From positions 390,001 to 428,777 of the forward strand of contig NW_017962921.1 of the NCBI RefSeq assembly GCF_001661345.1: DNA of 38,777 nt, in the 5' to 3' direction. Position numbers and translations under genes: made by a program. Shown here piece after piece: positions 9,671 to 19,175 of the stretch. The stretch comes from Ascoidea rubescens DSM 1968 (Eukaryota > Ascomycota > Saccharomycetes > Ascoideales > Ascoideaceae). Each line of letters starts with the position of its first letter. The first letter of the stretch is position 1. The notes below the pieces were generated by a model. The model worked only from the letters and a program-made list of their open reading frames with translations, was not told the origin of the DNA and searched no databases.

Positions 9671-10152
9671 ATAATTATCAGCAATAAATAAGAAATAATT
9701 AATAATTAATAATAAATAATCAATAATCAATAATCAAATTCAAATCACCTCTCATTGACACAATTATCTTCTCTTCTCTTCTGCTTCTGTATAAGATTAT
9801 CCCTTACTCACTTCTTTATATTTGCTTAGTATACTATAGACCTTCTCTCACTTTATTTTATATACACTTCTTTTTTGTTCCCTCTCACATCTTTCCTCCC
9901 TTTCCTTTTCAAAACACAAAAACAACGTTTTTCTTCTCTTTCTTCTCTTTCTTCTCTTCCCTTCCTTCTCTCTCTCTCTTTTTGTTTTTTGCTCTCGATT
10001 TATGTTTGTTTTAATCGTTTTTCTATCCTTTTCCTCTGCAACTCATCAATAAACTAACAGCCACTAGTAACTAATTATTAATCACCATTCATTAGCTATT
10101 TTGTAATCTTTATCAAAAAAAACAGGAAAACCAATTAAAAGAACCAAAAACA
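9671..10152 (+). promoter_or_regulatory. Intergenic region and pyrimidine-rich leader of GPI-protein gene
   Basis: 482 bases between two plus-strand genes. AATAA/AATCA repeats follow the upstream stop (9686-9735). A strongly C/T-rich stretch with TTCTCTTTCTTC units runs from about 9880 to 9985, and an AT-rich leader ends in AAAACA before the ATG. This is typical of a highly expressed yeast promoter and leader. No RNA gene was seen. Confidence 0.55.
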
Positions 10153-11001
10153 ATGTGGTTTCATCTTTATTTTAATCTTTATCTTCATTTCCTATTATAC
10201 TCACTTGTTGCAACCAAATCTCTCGCTGCTTATACCTACCGCCCAGATATTCAAAACGAATTTGGTTCTTACATGAATCCCAATCCAAGAACTCCTTGTG
10301 AAGGCTCAGAACTAGAAAAATTAAACACCTGTGCTAACGACGTTTTATCGAAACTAGATGATTGTAAAGCTGATGATCTCGCTTGTGAATGTTGTGCACT
10401 TCAAAGTCTTAATCGAGACTGCTATGGTCTATGTCCTGGTTCTCCATCCGGCAATTTTTTAGCTGTATTATATGATGATTGTGAGTCTTTGAATGATGTT
10501 AACGCCTGTGGTTTGCCCTTCAAAAAGGAAGATGCGAAACCAATTTCCCATAGATTGAATTCAAATTCAAAATCAAAATCAAATACTTATCCAACAAATT
10601 ACATCCATCATAATACAAATGACCCAATTCCAGTACTTAAATCAACTTTTGAATCAAAAGAAAAAGTCAAGTCTAAAGATATAAACAAAGAAAAACAAAA
10701 AATAACTCAAGATCAAGAAATTTTAACTTTAAAAGTTGATACCAACGAAATCGTATCAAAGAACTCAAAGAACTCAACAAATTCAACAATTATATCTCCA
10801 TCCACCAATATCAACAATGATAACAATAAAAATGATTTCAACTCAAACTCAAACAGTACAATCAATTCGACTAATACAACCGATTCAAACAATATCGGAG
10901 TAAACACTGACCATTCCTCGATGGGCTCGATTATCAAAACAAGTTATCTTTCTTTTTTTATCTTCTTCTTTAGTTTTTGTATTGTTATTGTTTTAGATTA
11001 G
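10153..11001 (+). CDS. Cysteine-rich GPI-anchored cell-surface protein
   Basis: 282 aa, probably secreted and GPI-anchored. Residues 1-26 are a hydrophobic signal peptide (HFLLYSLVATKSLAA). Residues about 48-123 form a compact domain with ten cysteines, including LACECCALQSLNRDCYGLC, then FLAVLYDDCESLNDVNACGL, enough for five disulfides. Residues 125-260 are Ser/Asn/Thr/Lys-rich with many N-x-S/T sites, as in wall stalks. A C-terminal hydrophobic segment (YLSFFIFFFSFCIVIVLD) after a Ser/Gly region is a GPI-addition signal. I have a feeling of having seen this Cys domain in fungal hypothetical GPI proteins but cannot name an ortholog. It is not CFEM-like in spacing as far as I can judge. Function is unknown. 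Confidence 0.8.
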   Translation: MWFHLYFNLYLHFLLYSLVATKSLAAYTYRPDIQNEFGSYMNPNPRTPCEGSELEKLNTCANDVLSKLDDCKADDLACECCALQSLNRDCYGLCPGSPSGNFLAVLYDDCESLNDVNACGLPFKKEDAKPISHRLNSNSKSKSNTYPTNYIHHNTNDPIPVLKSTFESKEKVKSKDINKEKQKITQDQEILTLKVDTNEIVSKNSKNSTNSTIISPSTNINNDNNKNDFNSNSNSTINSTNTTDSNNIGVNTDHSSMGSIIKTSYLSFFIFFFSFCIVIVLD

Positions 11002-11050
11002 GTTAAATTAGAGTCAATTTAGAATATATAGATTTTTGTAGTAAAAACTT

Positions 11051-11084
11051 AATAGAATAGAATAGAATAGAATAGAATAGAATA
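11051..11084. repeat. AATAG pentanucleotide repeat
   Basis: Six tandem AATAG units and a partial copy in the 3' untranslated region of the GPI-protein gene, probably a variable microsatellite. Confidence 0.9.
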
Positions 11085-11145
11085 TTAAAATATCATTTAA
11101 AATATTATTTAAAAAAATAAATGGAATGCCAAACTAGTCATGCTA

Positions 11146-12207
11146 TCAATTGACTTCATCCATCCATTCCAATGTTTTCTTAATTCCATCTTCAAGACTA
11201 ACTTGAGGTTTATAACCCAATAGAGCCTTAGCCTTGGTGATATTATGATAACGAAATGCACAAACAATTTTAACTCTAAATGGAGTTAATCCAGGTTCTT
11301 TTCCTGATAGCTTTGAGAAAAATTCAGATAAATATCCAACAACTATGGCAACAGATCTATTTAAAACAATGTTAAATTTATCAATATGTCCATCGGCTTT
11401 CCAAACAGTTCTAGCTAATGTCCAAAAATATGTTGGCGCATCGTTTGTAACAAAAAATGCTTCACCACCAATTTTTTTAGAATCAATTGGATCCAAGAAT
11501 TTCAAAGCTGCTAAAACATGAGCATCAGCAACATTTCCAGCATAGGACCAATCAAATAAATTATTATTGTCCCCAATTTGAAATTTCGATTGTCCTAACT
11601 TGGCTACAGATCTTAACCCAGGAATCAATTGGCGATCTCCTGGCCCAAAGATTCCAGCTGGACGTAAAGCAACAGTCAAAAAATTGTCCTCAAATGAATT
11701 TGCTTTCAAAATCATATCTTCTGCTCTTGCTTTTGTATCATTATATCCATCCATGGGAACCTTTGGAATGGGCCATGATTCATCGGCATTATGAACATCT
11801 TGCCCATTGAATATAACACCAGCAGAAGAAGTATAAACTATCCCTCTGATTTTTAGTTCTTTTGCACATTCAATTAAATTTCTGGTTCCCTGAACATTAA
11901 CTTTTTCATAAATTTCTTGTTTTAAACCATGCATTGGCGAAGCAGAATGAACAATGATATCACATTTACTTTTCAATATAGCAGATTTAACATCTTCAGG
12001 AGATGTCAAGTCACCTTGATGAAATATTATTTGTTTGGCGTCGAAAGTGAAATATGAAGCCAATTTTTCAGGTAATGGACGAACATCAAAAACATGAATT
12101 ATTGGATGATTTGGAATTTGGTAGAATTGTTGGATTAAATGCAAACCCAAAAAGCCTGCACCACCAATCAATAGTACTGATTCGAGATGTTGTTGTTGCT
12201 CTGCCAT
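11146..12207 (-). CDS. ERG26: C-3 sterol dehydrogenase (C-4 decarboxylase)
   Basis: NAD-dependent enzyme of ergosterol synthesis that oxidises and decarboxylates 4-carboxysterols, acting at the ER with Erg25, Erg27 and Erg28. 353 aa, close to the yeast protein (349). The Rossmann motif GGAGFLGLHLIQQF is at residues 15-28. Then come GDLTSPEDV, VNVQGTRNLIE, YTSSAGVIFNGQDVHNADES, the short-chain-dehydrogenase catalytic YNDTK (Tyr-x-x-x-Lys), ALRPAGIFGPGDRQLIPGLR, GDNNNLFDWSYAGNVADAHV and WTLARTVWKADGHIDK. Nearly every block matches S. cerevisiae Erg26 as I remember it. The start ATG at 12205-12207 gives a normal-length N-terminus. RPL33 lies upstream on the same strand. Confidence 0.98.
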   Translation of the reverse strand: MAEQQQHLESVLLIGGAGFLGLHLIQQFYQIPNHPIIHVFDVRPLPEKLASYFTFDAKQIIFHQGDLTSPEDVKSAILKSKCDIIVHSASPMHGLKQEIYEKVNVQGTRNLIECAKELKIRGIVYTSSAGVIFNGQDVHNADESWPIPKVPMDGYNDTKARAEDMILKANSFEDNFLTVALRPAGIFGPGDRQLIPGLRSVAKLGQSKFQIGDNNNLFDWSYAGNVADAHVLAALKFLDPIDSKKIGGEAFFVTNDAPTYFWTLARTVWKADGHIDKFNIVLNRSVAIVVGYLSEFFSKLSGKEPGLTPFRVKIVCAFRYHNITKAKALLGYKPQVSLEDGIKKTLEWMDEVN

Positions 12208-12531
12208 TTAAAGATGAAATATAGCTATTCCCGAATTTTAAGAGATAACTACACCTCTGAGTAAATCGCTGATTGGAACTTATTTATCTCTAGAAATATC
12301 TCCACCATTGAAACACACACTATTTTTTTTGATTATCGAAAGTGCGATGCAGTACGAAAATACGAGAAATCCGGCCTCCCTGGCCACGGAAAATAGAAAG
12401 CGCGGAGAACGGATTTTAAAGTGGAAATACAGCAGATTTAACTCAATTCAATTCATTAGTGAAGGAAAAGATATAAAAATCCAAAGATATATTATAATTA
12501 TACATTTATTATTGATCTATTATAACATAAC
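12208..12531 (-). promoter_or_regulatory. ERG26 upstream region
   Basis: 324 bases between the ERG26 ATG and the RPL33 stop. The RPL33 side is AT-rich (3' untranslated region). The middle (12355-12420) is more GC-rich. I looked for the sterol element TCGTATA and found none. Confidence 0.5.
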
Positions 12532-13888
12532 TTAAATATTAGATGGGTAAAGCATGATTCTAACAGTGGCACCAAAAGTCTTAGCTGGCAAGTTTGATTT
12601 GAAAGTAGCACGAACAGCACCTGAATTACCATGAGTTCTGGTGATTTTACCCCAAATAACTCTGATTTTGGTTCCTCTGATTTCTTTAGAGGCTTTATAG
12701 ACATAAGCAACACGTTTGCCTAAGTAGAATTTAGCATCTTCTGGTTTGGAAACACCCTCAATTTTGATCAAAGAAACGTTTGGGTTGGTAACACTTTTGC
12801 TTCTTTGGTAAGATACGTGTTTACCTTTAACGTATACTGTTAATAAAAAAAAATGAGTTAGTATTGTAATTCTATAACAACATAAAACTGAAACACATGA
12901 ACAATTGTGAGTAAATAGATTATTAAATAGATTATTGAATAATTTAATATTGAAATTTGCAATAAAATTGAGATAATGACTGTTTCAATAATTATGACTA
13001 AAAATATAACTGGCTAAACCTTTTAAAGATTTTTTGGTTTTTGGTAGAAGCTATAATTTTTTCTACCCAAATTACTTTAAATAAATAAAAAAAATGTTTG
13101 AATTGATCGGTACTTTATTAAATTTATTAGATTTTTTTTAAAGTTAGTTTAAAATGTTTAATCATATTGTTCCTTCATATAATCGATTTAATCAAAAAGT
13201 AAGAGAAATTTTGTAAATCAATTGATTAAATTAATCATTCATCAATTCTTGTAATATCTATAATAAAACATTCACTACTGCAAAAAAAATAAACAGTATA
13301 ATGATATATGAATTGAAAATAATCATTTGTTATCAGATTGAACTTTTAAAATTATAATATTTTCTATTCTAGTTGGTTATATTCTTGATAAAAAAATATA
13401 TATTGTAGTTTTTTATAATATTAAATCCAATAAATTTACTTTAGTAATCTAGAAATTCTCTAATAAAAATATTTTAAATTGAAATTAAAATATAATCATG
13501 GAATTCTTAATTCAATTTTTAGCTTTTGAATTTAAATCAATGATTATAATATCAACAAATTCAATAGTGATATATTTTTGAAATTAATTGTGTTTAACAT
13601 TGCTTTAATTTTTGGTGAATTTCCTCTGTATTCAATTAGAAAAACTTAATAAGTGATTAATTGGTATTAAATATATATCTAATTATGCCAAAAAATGATT
13701 TAATTTGGACCCAATTAGAAAATAATTTTAAAATATCTTAATTTTGTAATTTTTATATTTTCTTCAATTTTCCATTTGAAACATTATATTTATAATCGAT
13801 TAATTGAAATAAAGTCTATTTAATCATAATTCATGTTTGGAATCCCTATAAATTAAATTAAAAACATACATCTATGTGATTCAGCCAT
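12532..13888 (-). CDS. RPL33: Cytosolic 60S ribosomal protein eL33, two exons
   Basis: Large-subunit ribosomal protein. Coding parts are 13870-13888 (ATG GCT GAA TCA CAT AGA T) and 12532-12836, giving exactly 107 aa as in S. cerevisiae Rpl33A/B. The first exon supplies MAESHR, and a split Leu codon (T|TA) leads into [13 protein letters not shown]. Further landmarks are [50 protein letters not shown] and [14 protein letters not shown]. The intron position after six codons is also typical of yeast RPL33. The upstream region carries paired Tbf1-like boxes. It is divergent from tRNA-Leu. The call is secure. Confidence 0.98.
12837..13869 (-). other. Long spliceosomal intron of RPL33 (1,033 nt)
   Basis: Minus-strand donor GTATGT (13869-13864), branch TACTAAC (12863-12857) and acceptor AACAG ending at 12837. 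It is extremely AT-rich. I scanned the sense strand for C-box (RTGATGA) and D-box (CTGA) pairs. One imperfect TTGATGA-like match near 13237 had no partner D box, so no snoRNA is called. Confidence 0.93.
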
Positions 13889-14039
13889 TTCTAATATTAT
13901 TATTTATTATTGATTATAGTGTTAAAATTCAAGCTTGTTGTTACTTTATTTTAGTTATATCAACAATTCAATTTTCACCACCAATGTTAAAAATTTAAAT
14001 AATGTGACTAACAAATTGCCTAATTCCCAATAAAACTCG

Positions 14040-14057
14040 GTTCCAGGTGACTGGAAC
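14040..14057. promoter_or_regulatory. Perfect palindrome with HomolD-like core in RPL33 promoter
   Basis: GTTCCAG, a GTGA spacer, then CTGGAAC: seven perfect inverted base pairs. The centre and right arm read GTGACTG, which matches seven of eight bases of the HomolD-type ribosomal-protein promoter box TGTGACTG. It lies about 155 bases upstream of the RPL33 ATG. The binding protein is not known from the sequence. Confidence 0.45.
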
Positions 14058-14120
14058 TAGAAAACCAAAGCAGGCCGCCCCTCAAAAAAGTGATGCAGTG
14101 TTATGAGCTTGTACAATCAA

Positions 14121-14158
14121 ATAGCCCTATATAATATCACGCTGCATACTAGGGCTAT
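14121..14158. promoter_or_regulatory. Inverted pair of Tbf1-like AGCCCTA boxes upstream of RPL33
   Basis: ATAGCCCTA (14121-14129) and TAGGGCTAT (14150-14158) are a perfect 9-bp inverted repeat separated by 20 bases. The core fits the Tbf1 consensus ARCCCTA, and Tbf1 drives ribosomal-protein genes in many non-Saccharomyces yeasts. Each copy is followed by TATATAA or ATATAAG. They lie 230-270 bases from the RPL33 ATG. Confidence 0.6.
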
Positions 14159-14339
14159 ATAAGTTAAGATGAGCCTTACAATTTTAATAAGCATGTATCA
14201 GCATTTTTGTAGCTGTTTTTTTTTTTAACAAATTATCATTTAAATTTTTAACAAAAATCAAAAGTTTTCAACTTTGTTGTAATTCTTTATCCAAAATAAG
14301 TAATCATATTAATTTTCAAATTCACAGATGCATCAAAAA

Positions 14340-14454
14340 GGTTGTATGGCCGAGAGGTCTAAGGCGTCCGACTCAAGTTCCAAGTAACTTTCACTTAAGA
14401 AAGTGAGTAATCGGATCTCGAAAGAGGCAGGAGTTCGAACCTCCTTGCAACCAT
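14340..14454 (+). tRNA. tRNA-Leu(CAA) with intron
   Basis: The acceptor stem GGTTGTA pairs with TGCAACC (one G-T pair), with discriminator A at 14454. A-box sequence TGGCCGAGAGG and B-box GTTCGAACC (14434-14442) are present. The anticodon stem TCCGA pairs with TCGGA, and the loop CTCAAG gives anticodon CAA at 14374-14376. An intron of about 33 nt (14378-14410) begins one base after the anticodon, the standard place. The long variable arm ATCTCGAAAGAGG fits class II Leu. It decodes UUG, not CUG. Confidence 0.96.
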
Positions 14455-15068
14455 TATTTTTTACATTTTTCTTGTGTGGTAACCAGACTGCTGGTCTTGC
14501 TAGTTTTTGCGTTCCCGCTTAGCTGGCTGATATTAGAGCATGTGTCGCACGCGTCAGGTGCGCCGTGTTTAAAGTGGGCTGAAACTGGGGAAAAAACCTC
14601 TACAATTCCCGCTCCGGCCCCAAAAACAGCGCATGCTCGCCAAACAGCTTGTTGTTATTGGAGGATTTCCTTCACGCTCCCGCTCTGTTCCACCCGCTGT
14701 TCGGAAGCACTGCACACTGTGCACATTTTACTAGATAGCATATATAGGTTATCTTAGAAACAATAGTGGTTAGCGTGGCTTTTTCTGACGCAGTTATTGG
14801 GAACAGCGCCGGCTCTGCTAAATGCACACATCTGCTTTTTTTCCACAGTCATGATTTTCTCCAGAAGCGCCAAATTGGGTTATTCCCAGTGACGGTTTGA
14901 AGATCGACTCTATTACGGAATATTGTGGTATAAATATATTTCAATTCATTGATCGTATCCAATACTTTCTATCATTAATTGATCATATTCTTCTGTCAAT
15001 TATCCTTGTTTTCTTTTGGTTCATACCTGTAAATACAACCTCTGCCCTTTTCAATTCACATCCTCAAA
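14455..15068 (+). promoter_or_regulatory. MDH1 promoter with CCAAT boxes and TATA box
   Basis: 614 bases upstream of MDH1. The part from about 14500 to 14720 is GC-rich. Two ATTGG motifs (CCAAT on the other strand) lie at 14796-14800 and 14874-14878, as expected for Hap2/3/5 control of a respiratory gene. TATAAATA at 14929-14936 is 133 bases from the ATG. A frame covering 14476-14757 looks accidental. Confidence 0.55.
14458..14462 (+). terminator. RNA polymerase III terminator of tRNA-Leu
   Basis: TTTTT four bases after the discriminator base, with a second TTTTT at 14466-14470. Confidence 0.75.
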
Positions 15069-16100
15069 ATGTTTTCTGCCAGACGTCAATTAATCAACTC
15101 ATTCAGACAATTTTCCACTTCCTCAATTAATAACTACAAAGTCTCTGTTTTGGGTGCAAATGGTGGTATTGGTCAACCTTTATCTTTGTTATTGAAACTA
15201 AATCACAAAGTCACTGATTTAGCTTTATACGATTTAAGAGGTGCTCCAGGTGTCGCAGCTGATGTCTCTCATATCCCAACTAATTCAACTGTTAAGGGTT
15301 ATACCCCAGATAATGACGGTTTAGCTACCGCCTTAAAGGGTTCTGATGTTGTCATTATTCCAGCTGGTGTTCCAAGAAAACCTGGTATGACTAGAGATGA
15401 TTTATTCAACACTAATGCTTCAATTGTCGCTTCTTTAGCCTTAGCTGTTGCCGAAAACTCTCCAAATGCTGCCATTTTAATCATCTCAAACCCAGTCAAC
15501 TCAACTGTTCCAATTGTAGCTGAAGTCCTTAAATCAAAGGGTGTCTACAACCCAAAGAAATTGTTCGGTGTGACTACTTTAGATGTCATCAGAGCTTCAA
15601 GATTTATTTCCGAAGTTGCCAACACTGATCCAACCAAAGAACAAGTTACCGTCGTTGGTGGTCACTCTGGTATCACCATTGTACCTCTAATCTCCAAGAC
15701 TCTTCACAAAGACATTGCTAAGGATGTTAAAGATGCTTTAATCAACAGAATCCAATTTGGTGGTGATGAAGTTGTTAAAGCTAAAGATGGTGCCGGTTCT
15801 GCTACATTATCAATGGCTACTGCTGGTGCAAGAATGGCCAACTCTGTTTTGTCTGGTTTATCTGGTGAAAAGGACATTATTGAACCAACTTTCATTGACA
15901 ATCCTTTATACAAATCTGAAGGTGTTGAATTCTTCTCCTCTCCTGTTACTTTAGGCCCAGATGGTGTTCATGAAATTCACACTTTAGGTACTATCGCTGG
16001 TTTTGAAGAAGAGATGATTGCAGCTGCTAAAGAAACCTTGAAGAAAAACATTCAAAAGGGTGTTGATTTCACTGGACAATTCTTAGCAAAACAAAAATAA
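15069..16100 (+). CDS. MDH1: Mitochondrial malate dehydrogenase
   Basis: NAD-dependent malate/oxaloacetate interconversion in the TCA cycle, in the mitochondrial matrix. 343 aa. Residues 1-22 are an Arg/Ser/Phe-rich presequence ([19 protein letters not shown]). The Rossmann motif is [17 protein letters not shown]. Substrate-loop arginines are in [26 protein letters not shown] and the catalytic His in [12 protein letters not shown] are present, followed by [11 protein letters not shown]. There is no peroxisomal SKL-type end, so this is the mitochondrial isoform. Codon use is the typical highly expressed yeast set, with no CTG. The call is secure. Confidence 0.98.
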   Translation: MFSARRQLINSFRQFSTSSINNYKVSVLGANGGIGQPLSLLLKLNHKVTDLALYDLRGAPGVAADVSHIPTNSTVKGYTPDNDGLATALKGSDVVIIPAGVPRKPGMTRDDLFNTNASIVASLALAVAENSPNAAILIISNPVNSTVPIVAEVLKSKGVYNPKKLFGVTTLDVIRASRFISEVANTDPTKEQVTVVGGHSGITIVPLISKTLHKDIAKDVKDALINRIQFGGDEVVKAKDGAGSATLSMATAGARMANSVLSGLSGEKDIIEPTFIDNPLYKSEGVEFFSSPVTLGPDGVHEIHTLGTIAGFEEEMIAAAKETLKKNIQKGVDFTGQFLAKQK

Positions 16101-16142
16101 TTTAATATGGATTTATCTTGAATTAACTAATTTTACATAAAC

Positions 16143-16178
16143 TTATTTATTTATTTATTTATTTACTTATTTATTTTA
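16143..16178. repeat. TTTA microsatellite in MDH1 3' region
   Basis: Tandem TTTA units with one interruption (TTAC), directly after the MDH1 stop region. Confidence 0.8.
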
Positions 16179-16356
16179 TTAATCAGTCTTATCTTTCATG
16201 TGTTAACGATTATACAAACAACCAATTTCAATAAATTTTTTTTAGTTTAGAATTGTTTTGAAAATATTAAAACGAAAAGAAAAGAAAAAAAGAAAAATTA
16301 AACAAATTAATATTCTATTTTGATACTATTTTAATCAAGCTATTCAATCAAATTAT

Positions 16357-18450
16357 TTAATCAAGATATTTAATACCAGATTGATCTAATTCATCAACAC
16401 GAACTTTTAATGGTGGGACAATCATTTCATATGCCACAGTTTCTGCTTCTTCGTTTGTAATATCCTTTTCAACATATAGAGTACATGCTAACCCATCTTC
16501 ATCAACTGGATACAAAAACTCTCTTCTTTTTTTATCCAACTTGGGTTCTTTGTCATATACTGTCAACTTATCTTCGTATTTAATAGGTCCAGGAATCTTT
16601 GAACGACCGATTAATTGATAGTTCTCATCGTTTTCAATTGGAACTATTGTAGAGTAATTTCTTCTTGGTAAATATTGAGAATCGACTTGTGTATTATCAT
16701 ACCCTAAATCAATATCTTTTTTGAAAATTGGTACCATATCTTCATCAGTACGATCTCCAAATGAATGGACATTATTCCTTTGGCAATTAAATAACATTTT
16801 AGGTACCGCTGCTGGTGGTGGAACATTAACAATAGCGGATGAAATCAAATTGATCATGAAATATGGATCTTGTTGTGGAATAGAAGAAATCTTGGAACTC
16901 TTTGCTTGAAACCTACCAATTGCACATAAATGAACATCTCCACTTAAAATTGTTATTCTAACTCCATTATTTGCTTGGAATAACTGAAGTCTTTGTAAAA
17001 ATTTGTTTCTTTCGGCTTTATGATTATCTGAACACCAATGATCGTTCAAGTCATCCAATATTTCAACTTCTCCATCAAATACTTGAAAGATACCTCCACC
17101 GAGATTCCAACTTTGTAAAAACCCGCCAATAGTTTTAGTTACTTGATGTGAGAGCAAAGTTTCTAAAAAGACCAATCTTGGGTACATAATTGGGACACCC
17201 AATAGTAGCAAAATGTGTTTAATTTCGCCATTTGATTGATTAATCTCGTATTGCAATCTTTCGAAAATCAAATCATAAGTATCCTGAAAAACAATTTCTT
17301 CAACAGTTCTTTCCGTTCTGCAATCCAAACCTAAAACCGCAATTTTCTTGCCCAAACGAACATAAACGGAGTGAGAATATTGATGAATATAAGGACCGAT
17401 TTTTCTCCCAATGATCCAACTACTTTCTGTATGCAATTGTTCCATTGGGGAAGTGTGGTGTTGAAAGATTAGATAATATTTGTAAGCACTTTCGCCTAAA
17501 CCTCTAAACATAGGAGAGCCATTAGTTTGGGTATTATATGAACCAAAGCCGTCGATAATATCATGGTCATCGAAGATATTGACCGATGGAATAGAGGACA
17601 TTGCCTTTGGGAATAACTTGATCCAGGTTGGATCTTTAGTACCATAAAGAAAACCATCACCAAACCAATCCAAATAATGTTCCAAATAAAACTGATTGAA
17701 GGATTCTAAATCTTCCTGACCCATGATTTTTTCTTTACGTTCTTGGGTATCGGCTTCAAGGTAGCTTTTATACAATACATTTTTTTCCTTAACTGCATCA
17801 CAATAGATTTGATCACCACCACCAATCATTACGTGGTAGTGTAAAGATTGATGTTTTTTGAGTAAATCATACCATAGAGTGCCTTTGTAAGTGGAAGTAT
17901 CAGTTTTGAATGAGAACCCATTACAAGAGAATGATAAGATGTTCATTGATTGATTAATATTTGGAAGGAAGAATTCATATTCAGGTTTAGTTTGGCCATT
18001 GATGAAATATTTACATTTTTGTTGGAAATCCACTAGATTTAAATTGATCTCATATCTCCAGAATAAGAAATTTTTCTCTTGGTAGAACAAAGTTGAGGGA
18101 AAGGAACCAGTTAAGACTTCAATATCACTAGCATAAGCAGAATTTTGTGGAGGATATAAAGGACCTAAGTTGAAATTGACTTCGGGAGGCATGAGGGAAT
18201 AGCCTTCGGTGGTTGAGAATTCTGTTGACGTAACAATTAACATTGAAGCTCTGTAGCTACTTGAATTATTTTCTAGAGTACCTAATAGTCTTAAAATCGG
18301 GCCACACCTTAAATCAATTGGTGGACAGCCAATTGATTGAACCTTGAAAGCTGGATGAACATCGTTTGAAACTGAGTATTCTTTGTAATACGTTAGATTT
18401 TCATCTAGTGGTCTAAACCACTCAGCTTTGGGGATCCACGTAGCAGACAT
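16357..18450 (-). CDS. PhoD-like metallophosphatase family protein
   Basis: 697 aa of the fungal PhoD-like phosphatase family, presumably a phosphomono- or phosphodiesterase; the substrate is not known. Metal-site motifs appear in family order: GGGDQIYCD at residues 210-218, NIFDDHDIIDGFGSY from about 292, LGLDCRTERT, then ILSGDVHLCAIGRF near 503. They sit after an N-terminal beta-rich part. There is no signal peptide and no clear membrane segment, so a cytosolic location is likely. The C-terminal 150 residues are charged and less conserved. The start is MSATW at 18448-18450. It converges on MDH1 and diverges from DSK2. The family call is firm; the biological role is open. Confidence 0.85.
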   Translation of the reverse strand: MSATWIPKAEWFRPLDENLTYYKEYSVSNDVHPAFKVQSIGCPPIDLRCGPILRLLGTLENNSSSYRASMLIVTSTEFSTTEGYSLMPPEVNFNLGPLYPPQNSAYASDIEVLTGSFPSTLFYQEKNFLFWRYEINLNLVDFQQKCKYFINGQTKPEYEFFLPNINQSMNILSFSCNGFSFKTDTSTYKGTLWYDLLKKHQSLHYHVMIGGGDQIYCDAVKEKNVLYKSYLEADTQERKEKIMGQEDLESFNQFYLEHYLDWFGDGFLYGTKDPTWIKLFPKAMSSIPSVNIFDDHDIIDGFGSYNTQTNGSPMFRGLGESAYKYYLIFQHHTSPMEQLHTESSWIIGRKIGPYIHQYSHSVYVRLGKKIAVLGLDCRTERTVEEIVFQDTYDLIFERLQYEINQSNGEIKHILLLLGVPIMYPRLVFLETLLSHQVTKTIGGFLQSWNLGGGIFQVFDGEVEILDDLNDHWCSDNHKAERNKFLQRLQLFQANNGVRITILSGDVHLCAIGRFQAKSSKISSIPQQDPYFMINLISSAIVNVPPPAAVPKMLFNCQRNNVHSFGDRTDEDMVPIFKKDIDLGYDNTQVDSQYLPRRNYSTIVPIENDENYQLIGRSKIPGPIKYEDKLTVYDKEPKLDKKRREFLYPVDEDGLACTLYVEKDITNEEAETVAYEMIVPPLKVRVDELDQSGIKYLD

Positions 18451-19175
18451 GTTATGAGAATAAGAATATACGAGATAAGGGAATAATTTGTTGATGAAGC
18501 AAGCAAGTCAAAAATTAAAAGCAGGGAACTAGGGACAACAGAAAGATGGCAATCTAGAATAATGTCGTGTGAAGATCAAATAGTAACCTGGATGAAACTG
18601 GCAAAACTGGCAAAACTGGTGAGAATGATCTCAGATAATTCAGAATCACAGTGACTCAAAATTAACACTGGAAAGAGAACTACTGTATTTCCTGGTGAGA
18701 GAGGAAAAGATAAGAGAAAAAAGACAAAAAGAAGGAAAAGTTGCTGTTAAATAGAAGCCAGAGGTAGAGTAATGCCAATTGAGTTCAACTCTAAACAGCA
18801 CGATGATTACATATGAAATGAAATTATTGGGTGGGAAAACTGGCTAATTTTTCTTTTCTCGTTTCCTTTTCCACCTTAGTATAGAGCTGATAAAAGCGCA
18901 ACCATTGCTGTGGCCGCAACATGGCTATGTACAGAACTGCACAGAAGGTTGGATCAAATGTGCTTTCCGTCTCTGTGGATCCGCTCCCGCTTGTTGAGAC
19001 CAGCACAGCGGGTGTGGTCTTTTACACGTGCTCAGAAGATTCCAGAAGAAAGTTGCGGGTATTATGCACGTGACGCTGCGTGGCGAAATTCTGGAGGAGA
19101 GATAAAAAAGAACTGCACTGAATTCGCTTTTTGGGCTGCTCAGCTTCAGGTTCAGGAGAATCAGCTACTATCGAC
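18451..19175. promoter_or_regulatory. Divergent promoter PhoD-like gene / DSK2
   Basis: 725 bases. On the PhoD side there is TGACTCA at 18652-18658 and a GGCAAAACT direct repeat (about 18599-18618). The DSK2 side is more GC-rich (18890-19090) and holds CACGTG cores at 19025-19030 and 19063-19068; the second reads GCACGTGAC, a good Cbf1-type site 108 bases from the DSK2 ATG. No RNA gene was seen. Confidence 0.55.

Larger units (their letters stand above)
13889..14339. promoter_or_regulatory. Divergent region RPL33 promoter / tRNA-Leu upstream
   Basis: 451 bases. It holds a TGTGACT at 14003-14009, the GTTCCAG-GTGA-CTGGAAC palindrome, the GC-rich GGCCGCCCC at 14080-14088 and the inverted Tbf1-like pair listed separately. 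From 14210 to 14335 it is AT-rich with T-runs, ordinary tRNA upstream sequence. Confidence 0.6.

Noticed and set aside
12857-13869. snoRNA inside the RPL33 intron
   Set aside because: Only one imperfect C-box-like match (TTGATGA) and no downstream D box on the sense strand.
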